Of a stretch of 40,191 bases of DNA, positions 15,617 through 23,716 are shown one piece after another. The position numbers and the translations under genes are program-made. How positions within the stretch are numbered: position 1 is the stretch's first letter; every line of letters starts with the position of its first letter. Source of the DNA: an uncultured Hymenobacter sp. (lineage in GTDB: Bacteria; Bacteroidota; Bacteroidia; Cytophagales; Hymenobacteraceae); the NCBI GenBank assembly GCA_913778455.1, contig CAJYVK010000221.1, positions 1 to 40,191 on the forward strand, read 5' to 3'. The notes under the pieces were generated by a model, which was given only the letters and a program-made list of their open reading frames with translations, did not search any database and had not been told where the DNA came from.

Positions 15617-15694
15617 GTCATGCTGAGCTTGCGAAGCATCTTCTCACATCGGAATGGATAGGTCGGTGAAGATGGTTGGTAAGTTTGGCATGAC
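15617..15694. repeat. Family A palindrome, degenerate copy 3
   Basis: The left arm (15617-15647) is intact and identical in sequence to the common family A arm. The right arm (about 15665-15694) keeps GGTGAAGATG and GCATGAC but has lost most of the middle pairing, so the hairpin is decayed. Confidence 0.8.
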
Positions 15695-15769
15695 ATCTTT
15701 TTTTGGCGGGCACTACGGATTGCCGTTGGTCGTTGGCTTCTTACTTATTACTGGCTTCGTGCTTCTCTG

Positions 15770-17311
15770 ATGTTTAAAAAGCTACTGCTGCCTTTCCTTT
15801 TCTTTCTCAGTGCCGGAGTGAGCCTGCTACCCGGCTGCAAGCCGCGGGAGGAAGAGCTGCAAACCACGGGTGGACTGGCCTTCTCGGCCGATACGGTGAA
15901 GTTCGACACGGTTTTTACCACCCTGCGCACCGTTACCAAGCGGCTGTGGGTGTACAATCGCAACCCCCGGGCGGTCAACGTAGACCTCATCAGCCTCGAT
16001 AATTCGGCCACTTCGCCCTACACGCTTATCATCAACGGCGACCTGCGGCAGACGGCCAGCAGCGTCTACATTCGGGGCAACGACAGCCTGCTCATCCTGG
16101 TGCGGGCCCTGCTGAAAGACAACGGGCAGAGCTTGGCCGCCAAGAAGTACGTCCTGGAGGAAAAGCTCAATTTTCGCACCAACGGCCAGGAGCAGCACGT
16201 GCTGCTGCGCTCGTTTGGGCAGAATATCTATTTGCACAATAACGCGACGCTGGCCTGCGGTGAGGTGTGGCGTAACGACCGGCCGCACGTGCTTTACGGT
16301 ACCGTGCGCGTACCCACCAGCTGCACGCTGACTATCAAGCCCGGCACGCGCATCTACGCCCACGCCGGGGCGGCACTGGTGGTGCAGGGCCGGTTGGTAG
16401 TGAATGCGCCCGCCGACTACAGCCCCGGCAGCGGCGCTACCGATACCGTAAAGGCCAGCAACGCCAACCTCGTGCGCTTCAGCGGCGACCGCAGCGCGGA
16501 AACGCAGTACGCTACAGCCCCCGGCCAGTGGACGGGCATCGTGCTGGCTCCCGGCAGCCAGGGCAATCTCATCCGCTACGCCCAGATTCAAAACGCGACC
16601 ATCGGCGTGCTGTTGTATAATCCCGATAATGCTACGCAGCCCGACGTGACAATTCAGAACACAACCATCCGCTACATTTCGGGCAGCGACGTGAGCTTCG
16701 CCGGTGCTACCAGCACGCTGGGCGCGGGCGCGGGCGTGCTGAACATCCAGGGCAAGGCTACGCTGACCAATACTCTGTTGTACGATTGCTACGAATACGC
16801 GGTGCTGGGCGAAGGCGGGAATACCGCGCTCAATTTCTGCACCATCGCCAACTACGCCGCCACCGGCGGCGTGCGCAAGACCCAATCCTTAACCTTCACC
16901 AACGCGGTAGTTAACTCCCGGGGGGCTACCACCACGCAGGCGCCGACCGTGAGCGTGCAAAACTCCATCGTGTGGGGTGCCATTGATGACGAAGTATTTC
17001 TGGACCAGTACGATGCGTACAAGGGTAGCGTCAGCATCCAGAATTCCGTGCTCAAGACGCAGGTCTACGCGGCGGCCACCGATGCTCCCGGCAAGCCTGG
17101 CCTGAGCAATTCCGCACTCAACAATCTGGTTAACAAAGACCCGCTTTTCCTGAAGCCCATCGGTAGCGGCTTAGGTGATTACCGGCTAGGGGCCACTTCC
17201 CCAGCCCGCAAGCGAGCCAACCCCCTCAGCCCAGTGCCCGAGCGCGACCTGCTCAACTTACCGCGCACTACGGCCACGCCCAGCCTCGGCGCCTACGAAA
17301 GCACGAAGTAA
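15770..17311 (+). CDS. Right-handed parallel beta-helix lipoprotein
   Basis: A 513-residue predicted lipoprotein. The signal peptide ends in the lipobox LLPGC (Cys near residue 23). An N-terminal domain with a repeated DTVFTTLRTVTKRLWVYNRNPRAVNV-like segment resembles an immunoglobulin-like fold. From about residue 175 the chain is rich in short beta rungs (VTIQNTTIRYISG, LNIQGKATLTNTLLYDC, NFCTIANY), typical of a beta-helix. The C-terminal LGAYES motif resembles those of choice-of-anchor beta-helix proteins. It is probably exposed on the cell surface. No catalytic residues can be assigned. Confidence 0.8.
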   Translation: MFKKLLLPFLFFLSAGVSLLPGCKPREEELQTTGGLAFSADTVKFDTVFTTLRTVTKRLWVYNRNPRAVNVDLISLDNSATSPYTLIINGDLRQTASSVYIRGNDSLLILVRALLKDNGQSLAAKKYVLEEKLNFRTNGQEQHVLLRSFGQNIYLHNNATLACGEVWRNDRPHVLYGTVRVPTSCTLTIKPGTRIYAHAGAALVVQGRLVVNAPADYSPGSGATDTVKASNANLVRFSGDRSAETQYATAPGQWTGIVLAPGSQGNLIRYAQIQNATIGVLLYNPDNATQPDVTIQNTTIRYISGSDVSFAGATSTLGAGAGVLNIQGKATLTNTLLYDCYEYAVLGEGGNTALNFCTIANYAATGGVRKTQSLTFTNAVVNSRGATTTQAPTVSVQNSIVWGAIDDEVFLDQYDAYKGSVSIQNSVLKTQVYAAATDAPGKPGLSNSALNNLVNKDPLFLKPIGSGLGDYRLGATSPARKRANPLSPVPERDLLNLPRTTATPSLGAYESTK

Positions 17312-17416
17312 TAGAAGAAAGGCTATTACGGCTGCAAGGTCAACTTACCGCCAAGAAGTAGCGTGGACTTTTGATCCGCGAATTGAAGCTACTACTTGCT
17401 TGTCACTCATCACTCC

Positions 17417-17839
17417 ATGCGCTTTATTCAAAAACGCCTGCGCCTGCCCGCCGTGGCCGAAGGCTTTCACCTCGTTACCGACTTGTTGCTGAGCGAGCTA
17501 CCCGAGCTGGAAACGCTACGTGTGGGCACGGCCAACTTTTGCATTCAGCACACCTCGGCCAGCTTGTTCATTACCGAAAACGCCGACCCTACCGTGCGGC
17601 GCGACTTTCAGGAGTATTTCCGCCGGCTGGCCCCCGACAATGCCCCGTATTTCCAGCATACCCTGGAAGGCCCCGACGATATGACGGCCCACCTCAAAGC
17701 CGCTATGTTGGGAACCTCGGTCACGGTGCCCATTGCCGATGGCCGCCTGCTGCTGGGTACCTGGCAGGGCCTGTGCCTGGGCGAGCACCGTCGTCACGGC
17801 GGCCGCCGCTGGGTGGTCGCCACGCTGATGGGGGAGTAG
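17417..17839 (+). CDS. YjbQ / UPF0047 family protein
   Basis: A 140-residue protein of the YjbQ family (secondary thiamine-phosphate synthase-like). Family marks are IQHTSASLFITENADP, the histidine-bearing DDMTAHLKAAMLG region and the C-terminal GRLLLGTWQGLCLGEHR. The start is the ATG for MRFIQKRL; an upstream in-frame TTG would add seven residues. The family shows weak thiamine-phosphate synthase activity in other bacteria, but its physiological role is unsettled. It converges with the lipoprotein gene that follows. Confidence 0.9.
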   Translation: MRFIQKRLRLPAVAEGFHLVTDLLLSELPELETLRVGTANFCIQHTSASLFITENADPTVRRDFQEYFRRLAPDNAPYFQHTLEGPDDMTAHLKAAMLGTSVTVPIADGRLLLGTWQGLCLGEHRRHGGRRWVVATLMGE

Positions 17840-17849
17840 CGTCCGTGGG

Positions 17850-18446
17850 CTACTGCACCCGCGCCGCCGTAGCATAGCGCAGGGTATCAAATAGCACGAG
17901 CTTCTGCACGCCGCGTACGCTGTACTGGCTGATCTGGCCGTTTTGCAGCGTCAGTAGCAAGTCTTTTTGGCCGAAAAAAAGCGTGTTGTCCTGCCGGAGA
18001 GTAGCCGCTAGCGATTGGGGCTGGTGGCCGGTGCTGGTCACGGTCAGGCGCAGAACCGGGGCGTTGTCGTGGCCGGGTTGCAGGCGATACGTGCGGCGCA
18101 CGGCCCCGCCGGGCAGGCTGGCCGAGTCCACCGCGTAAGCTCCGCGCAGGGCCGCCTTGTTGATGTCGGCCTGGTAAAAAATCTGGAGCTCATCGGCCCA
18201 TTTCACGGTGGGCACCCGTACGATTTCGGGGGCGTCGCCGCGCAGGCTCACTTGCTTCTCCACGCCGGGCCGGCGGGCGCTGAGGGCTTTTACCTGCGCA
18301 TCGAGCAAGCCCCGCACGTCGAAATAAGGACCAGCGCGGTGGGCTGCGCCCGGGGCCGCTGGGTCGGGGCCGGCGGTGCCCTGGCCGCAGCCCGCCAGGG
18401 CCAGCAAGGTACTGGCGGCTAGGTAAATGCTCGTTCTACAGCTCAT
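17850..18446 (-). CDS. Hypothetical lipoprotein
   Basis: A 198-residue protein not recognised beyond its signal. The N-terminus MSCRTSIYLAASTLLALAGCGQ is a signal peptide with lipobox LAGC (Cys20). The rest is a soluble domain with alternating beta-rich stretches (VRRTYRLQPGHDNAPVLRLTVTS; NTLFFGQKDLLLTLQNGQISQY) and no TM segment. It follows gpmI on the same strand but is separated from it by a terminator, so it probably has its own promoter; a near-consensus TAGTTTAG lies just upstream of the start. Confidence 0.75.
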   Translation of the reverse strand: MSCRTSIYLAASTLLALAGCGQGTAGPDPAAPGAAHRAGPYFDVRGLLDAQVKALSARRPGVEKQVSLRGDAPEIVRVPTVKWADELQIFYQADINKAALRGAYAVDSASLPGGAVRRTYRLQPGHDNAPVLRLTVTSTGHQPQSLAATLRQDNTLFFGQKDLLLTLQNGQISQYSVRGVQKLVLFDTLRYATAARVQ

Positions 18447-18457
18447 ACTAAACTAAT

Positions 18458-18487
18458 GTCCCGCCCGGTGCTGGCACGGGGCGGGAC
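18458..18487. repeat. GC-rich hairpin
   Basis: GTCCCGCCC (18458-18466) pairs exactly with GGGCGGGAC (18479-18487) around a 12-nt loop, just upstream of the lipoprotein start. It could be a second terminator element after gpmI or a leader structure. Confidence 0.6.
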
Positions 18488-18494
18488 ACTGCGA

Positions 18495-18531
18495 CAAAAG
18501 AAGAAAGCCGCCTTTTTGTTTGGGGGCGGCT
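18495..18531 (-). terminator. gpmI terminator
   Basis: On the minus strand AGCCGCC, a 12-nt loop and GGCGGCT are followed by a T-rich run (TTCTTCTTTTG). The stem overlaps the gpmI stop codon. Confidence 0.7.
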
Positions 18532-20065
18532 AGCGGCCGGCGGGGCGTAGTAGGCTCTGGCCGGTCATTTCGGTGGGCTGGGGCACGCCCATCAGCTCCA
18601 GCACGGTGGGAGCGATGTCGCCGAGCTTGCCGTTGGCCAGCGTGCCCTGGTAAGTGGGGTCGGCCAGGATGCAGGGTACGAGGTTGGTCGTGTGGGCCGT
18701 GTTGGGCGAGCCGTCGGCATTGCGCATAAACTCGGCGTTGCCGTGGTCGGCAATGACGATGGTCGCGTAGCCGGCCGCCAGCGCGGCCTCAATCACGTCG
18801 TGGGCGCAGGTATCAGCCGTTTCCACGGCTTTCACCACGGCCTCGAATACGCCAGTGTGACCCACCATGTCGGGGTTAGCAAAGTTGATGACCACGAAAT
18901 CGGCCGAATTGGCGCGTAGCTCGGGCACCAGGGCATCGCGCAGCTCGTAGGCGCTCATCTCCGGCGCGAGGTCGTAGGTGGCTACCTTGGGCGAGGCCCG
19001 CAGAATGCGCGTTTCGCCAGTAAATTCCTTTTCGCGGCCCCCCGAGAAAAAGAACGTCACGTGCGGATATTTTTCCGTCTCGGCCATGCGGATCTGCGTG
19101 CGGCCGTGGGCCGACAGGACTTCGCCGAGCGTGTTGTTGAGGTTGTCCTTGTCGAAAATCGGCGTTACCCCCACGAACGTCGCGTCGTAGTTCGTCATGG
19201 TGAGGTAGCGCAGGGCCAGGCGGTGCATCTGGTAGGCGTTGAAATCCTGCTGCGTGAGCGCCTCCGTGATTTCGCGGCCCCGGTCGGTGCGGAAGTTGAA
19301 GCACAGCACCACATCGCCCTCCTGAATGGTCGCCAGCGGCAAGCCGTCGGCCCCGGTCTTCACGATGGGCTTCAGGAACTCATCCGTGACACCTTCTTTG
19401 TATTGCTCCTGAATGCTTTGAATCAGGTTTTGCGAGGGCGTGCCCACGCCGTTTACGAGCAGGTCGTAAGCCACTTTCACGCGCTCCCAGCGCTGGTCGC
19501 GGTCCATGGCGTAGTAGCGACCCACGATGGAGGCGATTTTGGCCCCCGTGCGCTCGTTGTGCTGCTCCAGGTCATTGACGAAGTGCACGCCGCTCTTGGG
19601 GTCGGTATCGCGCCCATCGGTAAAGGCGTGCACGAAAACTTTGTGCACGTCGGCCTCGTGGGCGATGGTGCACAGCGCCTTTACGTGGTCGATGTGCGAG
19701 TGCACGCCACCATCCGACAGCAAGCCAATGAGATGGAAGGCCTTGTTGTTCTGCTTGGCGTACTCCAGCGCATCCTTCAGCGCGGGTACTTGGCCCAGCT
19801 TGCGCTCCTGAATGGTTTTGCCGATACGCACCAGTTCTTGGTACACCACCCGGCCAGCGCCGATGTTCATGTGGCCTACCTCCGAGTTGCCCATCTGGCC
19901 ATCGGGAAGCCCTACGGCCTCGCCCGATGCCTGCAACGTGCTGTGCGGAAAGCGATTGAGTAAGTGATGAAAATAAGGCGTCTTCGCCTTGTCAACGGCC
20001 GAAACCTCCACATTCGGGGCGATGCCCCACCCATCCAGAATAACTAAGAGGACCTGCTTGTTCAT
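18530..20065 (-). CDS. gpmI: 2,3-bisphosphoglycerate-independent phosphoglycerate mutase
   Basis: A 511-residue Mn-dependent glycolytic mutase interconverting 3- and 2-phosphoglycerate. The N-terminal metal aspartate is D11 (VILDGWGIAPN) and the phosphoserine nucleophile is S61 in GQMGNSEVGHMNIGAGR. The later metal sites NFANPDMVGHTG and VIADHGNAE are present, and the length is normal. The ATG at 20065 is preferred over an in-frame GTG two codons upstream, because the GTG abuts the -7 box and would lie upstream of the expected transcription start. Confidence 0.96.
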   Translation of the reverse strand: MNKQVLLVILDGWGIAPNVEVSAVDKAKTPYFHHLLNRFPHSTLQASGEAVGLPDGQMGNSEVGHMNIGAGRVVYQELVRIGKTIQERKLGQVPALKDALEYAKQNNKAFHLIGLLSDGGVHSHIDHVKALCTIAHEADVHKVFVHAFTDGRDTDPKSGVHFVNDLEQHNERTGAKIASIVGRYYAMDRDQRWERVKVAYDLLVNGVGTPSQNLIQSIQEQYKEGVTDEFLKPIVKTGADGLPLATIQEGDVVLCFNFRTDRGREITEALTQQDFNAYQMHRLALRYLTMTNYDATFVGVTPIFDKDNLNNTLGEVLSAHGRTQIRMAETEKYPHVTFFFSGGREKEFTGETRILRASPKVATYDLAPEMSAYELRDALVPELRANSADFVVINFANPDMVGHTGVFEAVVKAVETADTCAHDVIEAALAAGYATIVIADHGNAEFMRNADGSPNTAHTTNLVPCILADPTYQGTLANGKLGDIAPTVLELMGVPQPTEMTGQSLLRPAGR

Positions 20066-20070
20066 GCCCA

Positions 20071-20078
20071 CAAAAGTA
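20071..20078 (-). promoter_or_regulatory. Bacteroidota -7 box for gpmI
   Basis: TACTTTTG on the minus strand matches TAnnTTTG and ends five bases before the gpmI ATG. Initiation at the usual distance would put the 5' end at or next to the start codon. Confidence 0.65.
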
Positions 20079-20222
20079 CACCTCGCACCCTAATGCGCCT
20101 GCTTCCCGTAGTAGAGCCGCTGACTATATTGCCTTCAGAAAGGCTTCAAAATATCGCCGGCTGGCATAGTTTTAGCTTACCGTTCACCAAGCGCCTCCGA
20201 CCAGTTCGCGAAGCTTGTTTTT

Positions 20223-20624
20223 ATGAAAGTATACTTTACTAAAGCATTTTTATTTAGCTGGCTATTCATTGCCTTGGTTTTCACCGGCCGGGCGCAGGCC
20301 GACCAGTTGTCGGTGGTTCGCTCGGCCATTGCCAGCGGCTCGTCGCGAACGCTGGCTCAGTACCTGGCCCCGTCGGTTGAGGTAGGGTTCGATGGTGATA
20401 AACAAAGCTATAACGCTACCCAGACCGAGTTGGTGATGAAAAATTTTTTCGCCAAAAACCCGCCGGCTAGCTTTGATATTGTGCACCAAGGGGCCAGCGG
20501 CGAAGGCATTTTGTACGCCACCTGCCGCTACGCCGGGCGTAATGGCAACTACCAAGTATTCATCAAGCTCAAGCCCAAGCAGAGCACGCCCACGATAGAT
20601 ACCATCGATTTTACCAAGGAATAG
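20223..20624 (+). CDS. DUF4783 family secreted protein
   Basis: A 133-residue protein with a cleavable signal peptide (AFLFSWLFIALVFTGRAQA) and a small alpha+beta domain typical of DUF4783. Landmarks are VRSAIASGSSRTLAQYLAPSVEV, the TELVMKNFFAKNPPASFDIVHQG block and YATCRYAGRNGNYQVFIKLK. The domain resembles the NTF2-like fold. Its function is unknown. It precedes nadC on the same strand, but a strong terminator separates them. Confidence 0.85.
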   Translation: MKVYFTKAFLFSWLFIALVFTGRAQADQLSVVRSAIASGSSRTLAQYLAPSVEVGFDGDKQSYNATQTELVMKNFFAKNPPASFDIVHQGASGEGILYATCRYAGRNGNYQVFIKLKPKQSTPTIDTIDFTKE

Positions 20625-20643
20625 CGGGCTTACCTGCTCTCGA

Positions 20644-20673
20644 CCCGGCTGCTGCCCGCAGCCGGGTTTTTTT
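20644..20673 (+). terminator. Rho-independent terminator after the DUF4783 gene
   Basis: The 9-bp perfect stem CCCGGCTGC / GCAGCCGGG with a 5-nt loop is followed by seven T residues. Confidence 0.92.
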
Positions 20674-20692
20674 ATGCGCCCGCCCGCTGGCG

Positions 20693-20700
20693 TACCTTTG
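20693..20700 (+). promoter_or_regulatory. Bacteroidota -7 box for nadC
   Basis: TACCTTTG matches TAnnTTTG and ends four bases before the GTG start of nadC. With the terminator just upstream, the promoter must lie in this short gap. Confidence 0.6.
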
Positions 20701-20704
20701 CCGG

Positions 20705-21580
20705 GTGTTAGCTTATCCCGCTCCTTACCTTACGCCCGCAGCGCTCACCACGTTCATTCGCACGGCCCTGGCCGAAGACGTGGGCGACGGCGACCACTCG
20801 GCCCTGGCGGCCATTCCGGCCGAGGCCCGCAACCGCGCCAAGCTGCTGGTGAAAGCCGAGGGCGTACTGGCCGGCGTGCAGCTGGCCGAGCTGATCTTCA
20901 AGGAAGTAGACCCCGCGCTCACGCTCAGCGTGCAGCTGGCCGACGGGGCGCGGGTGAAGCACGGCGACGTAGCCTTCACGGTGGAAGGCCCGGCCCGCAG
21001 CATCCTCACTGCCGAGCGCCTGGTGCTCAACTGCATGCAGCGCATGAGCGGCATTGCTACGCACACGGCGCAGCTCACCGCCCGGCTGGCCGGTACCAAG
21101 GCCCGGCTGCTCGACACCCGCAAGACGACGCCCAACTTCCGAATCTGCGAAAAGTGGGCGGTGCTCATTGGCGGCGGCGTCAATCACCGCTACGGGTTGT
21201 TCGACATGATTATGTTGAAAGACAACCACGTAGACTACGCCGGGGGCGTGGCGGCGGCCATCACGGCCACCCACGAGTACCTGCGCCGCACCGGGCGCGA
21301 CCTGCCCATCGTGGTTGAAACCCGCACGCTGGCCGAAGTGGAAGAAGCGCTGGAAGTCGGGGGCATTACCCGCATTATGCTCGACAACATGCCGCCGCCC
21401 CTGCTGCGCGAGGCCGTGGCCCTGGTAGCCGGCCGCCTGCCGCTGGAGGCCAGCGGGGGCATTACCGAGCAAACCATCGCCGAAGTAGCCGCCACGGGCG
21501 TCGATTACATCTCGGTGGGGGCGCTCACGCACTCCGCCCACATCCTGGACCTCAGCCTCAAAGCATTCAGCATCGACTAA
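20705..21580 (+). CDS. nadC: Nicotinate-nucleotide pyrophosphorylase (carboxylating)
   Basis: A 291-residue quinolinate phosphoribosyltransferase that makes nicotinate mononucleotide in de novo NAD synthesis. Family motifs are present in order: EDVGDGDHSALAAIP, RLVLNCMQRMSGIATHT, DTRKTTPNFRICEKWAV, GGGVNHRYGLFDMIMLKDNH and the phosphate site LEASGGITEQTIAEVAATGVDYISVGALTHS. The start is a GTG, and no ATG lies between it and the conserved N-terminus. The -7 box almost touches this codon, suggesting a leaderless or nearly leaderless mRNA. nadA and nadB are not in the window. Confidence 0.95.
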   Translation: MLAYPAPYLTPAALTTFIRTALAEDVGDGDHSALAAIPAEARNRAKLLVKAEGVLAGVQLAELIFKEVDPALTLSVQLADGARVKHGDVAFTVEGPARSILTAERLVLNCMQRMSGIATHTAQLTARLAGTKARLLDTRKTTPNFRICEKWAVLIGGGVNHRYGLFDMIMLKDNHVDYAGGVAAAITATHEYLRRTGRDLPIVVETRTLAEVEEALEVGGITRIMLDNMPPPLLREAVALVAGRLPLEASGGITEQTIAEVAATGVDYISVGALTHSAHILDLSLKAFSID

Positions 21581-21714
21581 AGCCAGCGAAGCCAGCCAGC
21601 GCATCAGCCTTCGCCCCCTGTGAAGCGAAGCCGCCAGCAAGCAGCATTAAATTAACTAGTTAGCTCATCATCAACTAAATAGCTATCGGGGAAACCGGCC
21701 ACTGTCATCATCGG

Positions 21715-21743
21715 TGAAATCCGTTAAATCCGTTAAATCCGCG
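21715..21743. repeat. Nonamer tract (family C), copy 2
   Basis: The tract contains tandem AAATCCGTT units ending in AAATCCGCG and lies 5 nt upstream of the next start codon. Confidence 0.75.
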
Positions 21744-21748
21744 ATCTT

Positions 21749-22369
21749 ATGAACCTACCCAACCAGCGCGGCGGGGGCGGCGGCTACCGCCAGCAGCAGG
21801 TGCCGCAGTCGTTGCCCGGCACGATTAAAACCAAGAAGTACCAGTTCGACCCCAACACCTACACCCGCATCGCGATGGCCGAGGTGTGGCGCAAGGAGTG
21901 GTGGTACGCCCTCATTCCGTTTGCGGTAGGGGTGCTGCCGGCCGCCATCTGGCATTCGTGGTGGTGGCTGCTGCTGGGCGTGGCCCTGGCGGCGGTATTC
22001 GTGCTCATCCGCTCGTCGCTCGTGACGGGCGTGACGCAGATGGAGCAAAGCAAGCCGCTGTTTGAGCGCATGAACTACGAGGCCGACCAGCGCCAGTTCA
22101 TCCTGCGCCAGAGCGAGCAGCGGGCAATGGCCCTGCCCTGGGATCAAATCGGCCGCGTGCGCCGCGAGCCCGATGCCTTCCTGCTGTACCTCAAGCCGGC
22201 CGCCCCGCCGGCCGAGCTGGCCGCCTGGCGCCGCTGGGTAGCCAGCACGTTCGACGTGCCGGTGTTTCTACATTTGCCCCTGCGTTTGTTCAACAACGAC
22301 AACGACCGCAAGCTATTTGAGGCGCTGCTGCGTCGCAAGGGCCTGCTTACCGATACCCCCGCGGCCTAG
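21749..22369 (+). CDS. YcxB-like membrane protein
   Basis: A 206-residue protein. A Gly/Gln-rich N-terminus precedes two adjacent membrane segments (about 52-68 and 71-88, rich in Trp, Leu, Val and Ala). The soluble C-terminal part reads as a YcxB-like beta domain: FERMNYEADQRQFILRQSEQ, then MALPWDQIGRVRREPDAFLLYL and FLHLPLRLF. The function of that domain is not established. A nonamer repeat tract lies just upstream of the start codon. Confidence 0.7.
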   Translation: MNLPNQRGGGGGYRQQQVPQSLPGTIKTKKYQFDPNTYTRIAMAEVWRKEWWYALIPFAVGVLPAAIWHSWWWLLLGVALAAVFVLIRSSLVTGVTQMEQSKPLFERMNYEADQRQFILRQSEQRAMALPWDQIGRVRREPDAFLLYLKPAAPPAELAAWRRWVASTFDVPVFLHLPLRLFNNDNDRKLFEALLRRKGLLTDTPAA

Positions 22370-22434
22370 CGCCGGCCGTATAACCCGGCCCTTTCCGAGT
22401 TTTTCCTTTACGTTTCGCCAAGACTTTTACCCGT

Positions 22435-22815
22435 ATGAAAAAGCTGCTTTCCTGCCTGGCTCCGGCCGCGGTGCTGCTGTTTGCCTCGTGCAGCAGCGAG
22501 CCTTCCGACTGGCGCCCCGAGAATAAAGTGTCGCTCGACATGGTTCCGCCGGGCACCCGCCCCAGCGACAACTTCGACCAGGCCACCGACTACGCCCCGA
22601 GCCAGGAGAAAGGCGCGGCCATCAGCGAGCCTCTCAACTCGGGCACGCGCCTCGAAAAGCGTCCCGCTCCCTCCGCCGGCGCCGTGATGTCGGCCGATAC
22701 GCAGGAAGGCACGGCCATGAAACCGGGCGAAGGCAAGGCCAGCGGCGGCAAGAACAACGCCGACTCGGCTACGCCCGATACGGCTCAGGGCCAGGCCGGT
22801 GCCCGTCGTCAATAA
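22435..22815 (+). CDS. Hypothetical lipoprotein
   Basis: A 126-residue predicted lipoprotein with lipobox LFASC (Cys about 19). The mature part is hydrophilic and low in complexity, rich in Ala, Gly, Ser, Asp and Lys, with no recognisable fold. A near-consensus -7 box, TACGTTTC, lies about 20 nt upstream. It is followed by the hairpin that precedes the ZIP transporter. No function can be assigned. Confidence 0.7.
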   Translation: MKKLLSCLAPAAVLLFASCSSEPSDWRPENKVSLDMVPPGTRPSDNFDQATDYAPSQEKGAAISEPLNSGTRLEKRPAPSAGAVMSADTQEGTAMKPGEGKASGGKNNADSATPDTAQGQAGARRQ

Positions 22816-22874
22816 GCTCAAGAAGTAGTAGCTCAGCAGTAAGGAATTACTGAAGCTTGATTTAAACCTAGTTG

Positions 22875-22926
22875 CAGAACTTGCAGCAGTGTTGCGAAAA
22901 CAGCCGCAACATTGCTGCAAGTTCTG
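22875..22926. promoter_or_regulatory. Large hairpin / double palindrome upstream of the ZIP transporter
   Basis: Two 22-nt arms (22875-22896 and 22905-22926) are inverted copies with one mismatch and an 8-nt loop. Each arm contains a GCAACA/TGCTGC core (GCAGCAGTGTTGC on the left, GCAACATTGCTGC on the right). The right arm ends 15 nt before the ATG of the transporter, and a T-rich stretch follows. It could be a terminator for the gene upstream or a metal-responsive operator. Confidence 0.75.
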
Positions 22927-22941
22927 TTGTTTTGTGCCCCT

Positions 22942-23685
22942 ATGTGGATTGCGATAAGTTTATTGACGGTGGCGGTGCTGGGGGCGGGGGTACTGGTCGG
23001 GATGGTGCCCGTGGCGCGTACTACCCGGTGGCTCAAGCCGCTGCTGGCATTTAGCGGGTCTTACCTATTTGCCCTCACCATCACGCACATCCTGCCCGAA
23101 GCCCTGACGCTGCTACCCGCTACCCCGCAGCGGGTGGGCTACTGGGTGCTGGCGGGCTTCTTCGGGCAGCTACTGCTGGAGGTCTTATCGCAGGGTATCG
23201 AGCACGGCCACGTGCACGCGCCCGATGCCAGCGAGCAGGGCCGCGTGCCGCTGCTGCTGGTGCTGGCCCTGGTAGTACACTCGCTGCTGGAAGGTAGTAT
23301 CCTGGTGAAGGGGGTAGGTAGCGGGGAACTAGGCAAGCACTTTTACGCCCTGGTGCTGGGGGTAGCGCTGCACCACGTGCCGGCGGCCGTGGCGCTGGCT
23401 ACTTTGCTGTTGCTGCGGCTAGGGTCTTTGCGAAGGATGTGGCCGTGGCTGCTGGTGTTTGCCCTGGCCTCGCCGGTGGGGCTGGTATTCAGCAATTACC
23501 TAGTGCTAGAGCAACTGCTGGGCCCGGCCGTGTACGCGGGCCTGCTGGGCTTCGTGGCCGGCACTTTCCTGCACGTTTCGACGACTATTCTCTTCGAAAC
23601 TAGTCCCGAGCACCGCCTCAACTGGCCTAAGCTGGGTGCCACATTGGGCGGCTTGCTGCTGGCACTGGCGGTAAATGCAGTGTAG
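22942..23685 (+). CDS. ZIP family divalent metal transporter
   Basis: A 247-residue polytopic membrane protein. The TM4 metal motif is HSLLEGSIL (H113, E117) and TM5 carries ALHHVPAAVAL (H144, H145), where many ZIPs have HxxPE, so the TM5 glutamate is absent. A histidine-bearing loop (EHGHVHAPDA, about 87-96) lies between TM3 and TM4, as usual for zinc or iron carriers. The start is the ATG for MWIAISLL; the upstream TTG in frame lies inside the hairpin. It probably imports zinc or a related metal into the cytoplasm. Confidence 0.9.
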   Translation: MWIAISLLTVAVLGAGVLVGMVPVARTTRWLKPLLAFSGSYLFALTITHILPEALTLLPATPQRVGYWVLAGFFGQLLLEVLSQGIEHGHVHAPDASEQGRVPLLLVLALVVHSLLEGSILVKGVGSGELGKHFYALVLGVALHHVPAAVALATLLLLRLGSLRRMWPWLLVFALASPVGLVFSNYLVLEQLLGPAVYAGLLGFVAGTFLHVSTTILFETSPEHRLNWPKLGATLGGLLLALAVNAV

Positions 23686-23716
23686 CACGGGTGCGGGGAT
23701 AGTACATTAGTTGCCG

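Noticed and set aside
20165-20176. Promoter for the DUF4783 gene (TAGTTTTA)
   Set aside because: It differs from the -7 consensus at the important last base and no -33 element is seen, so it was not listed as a feature.
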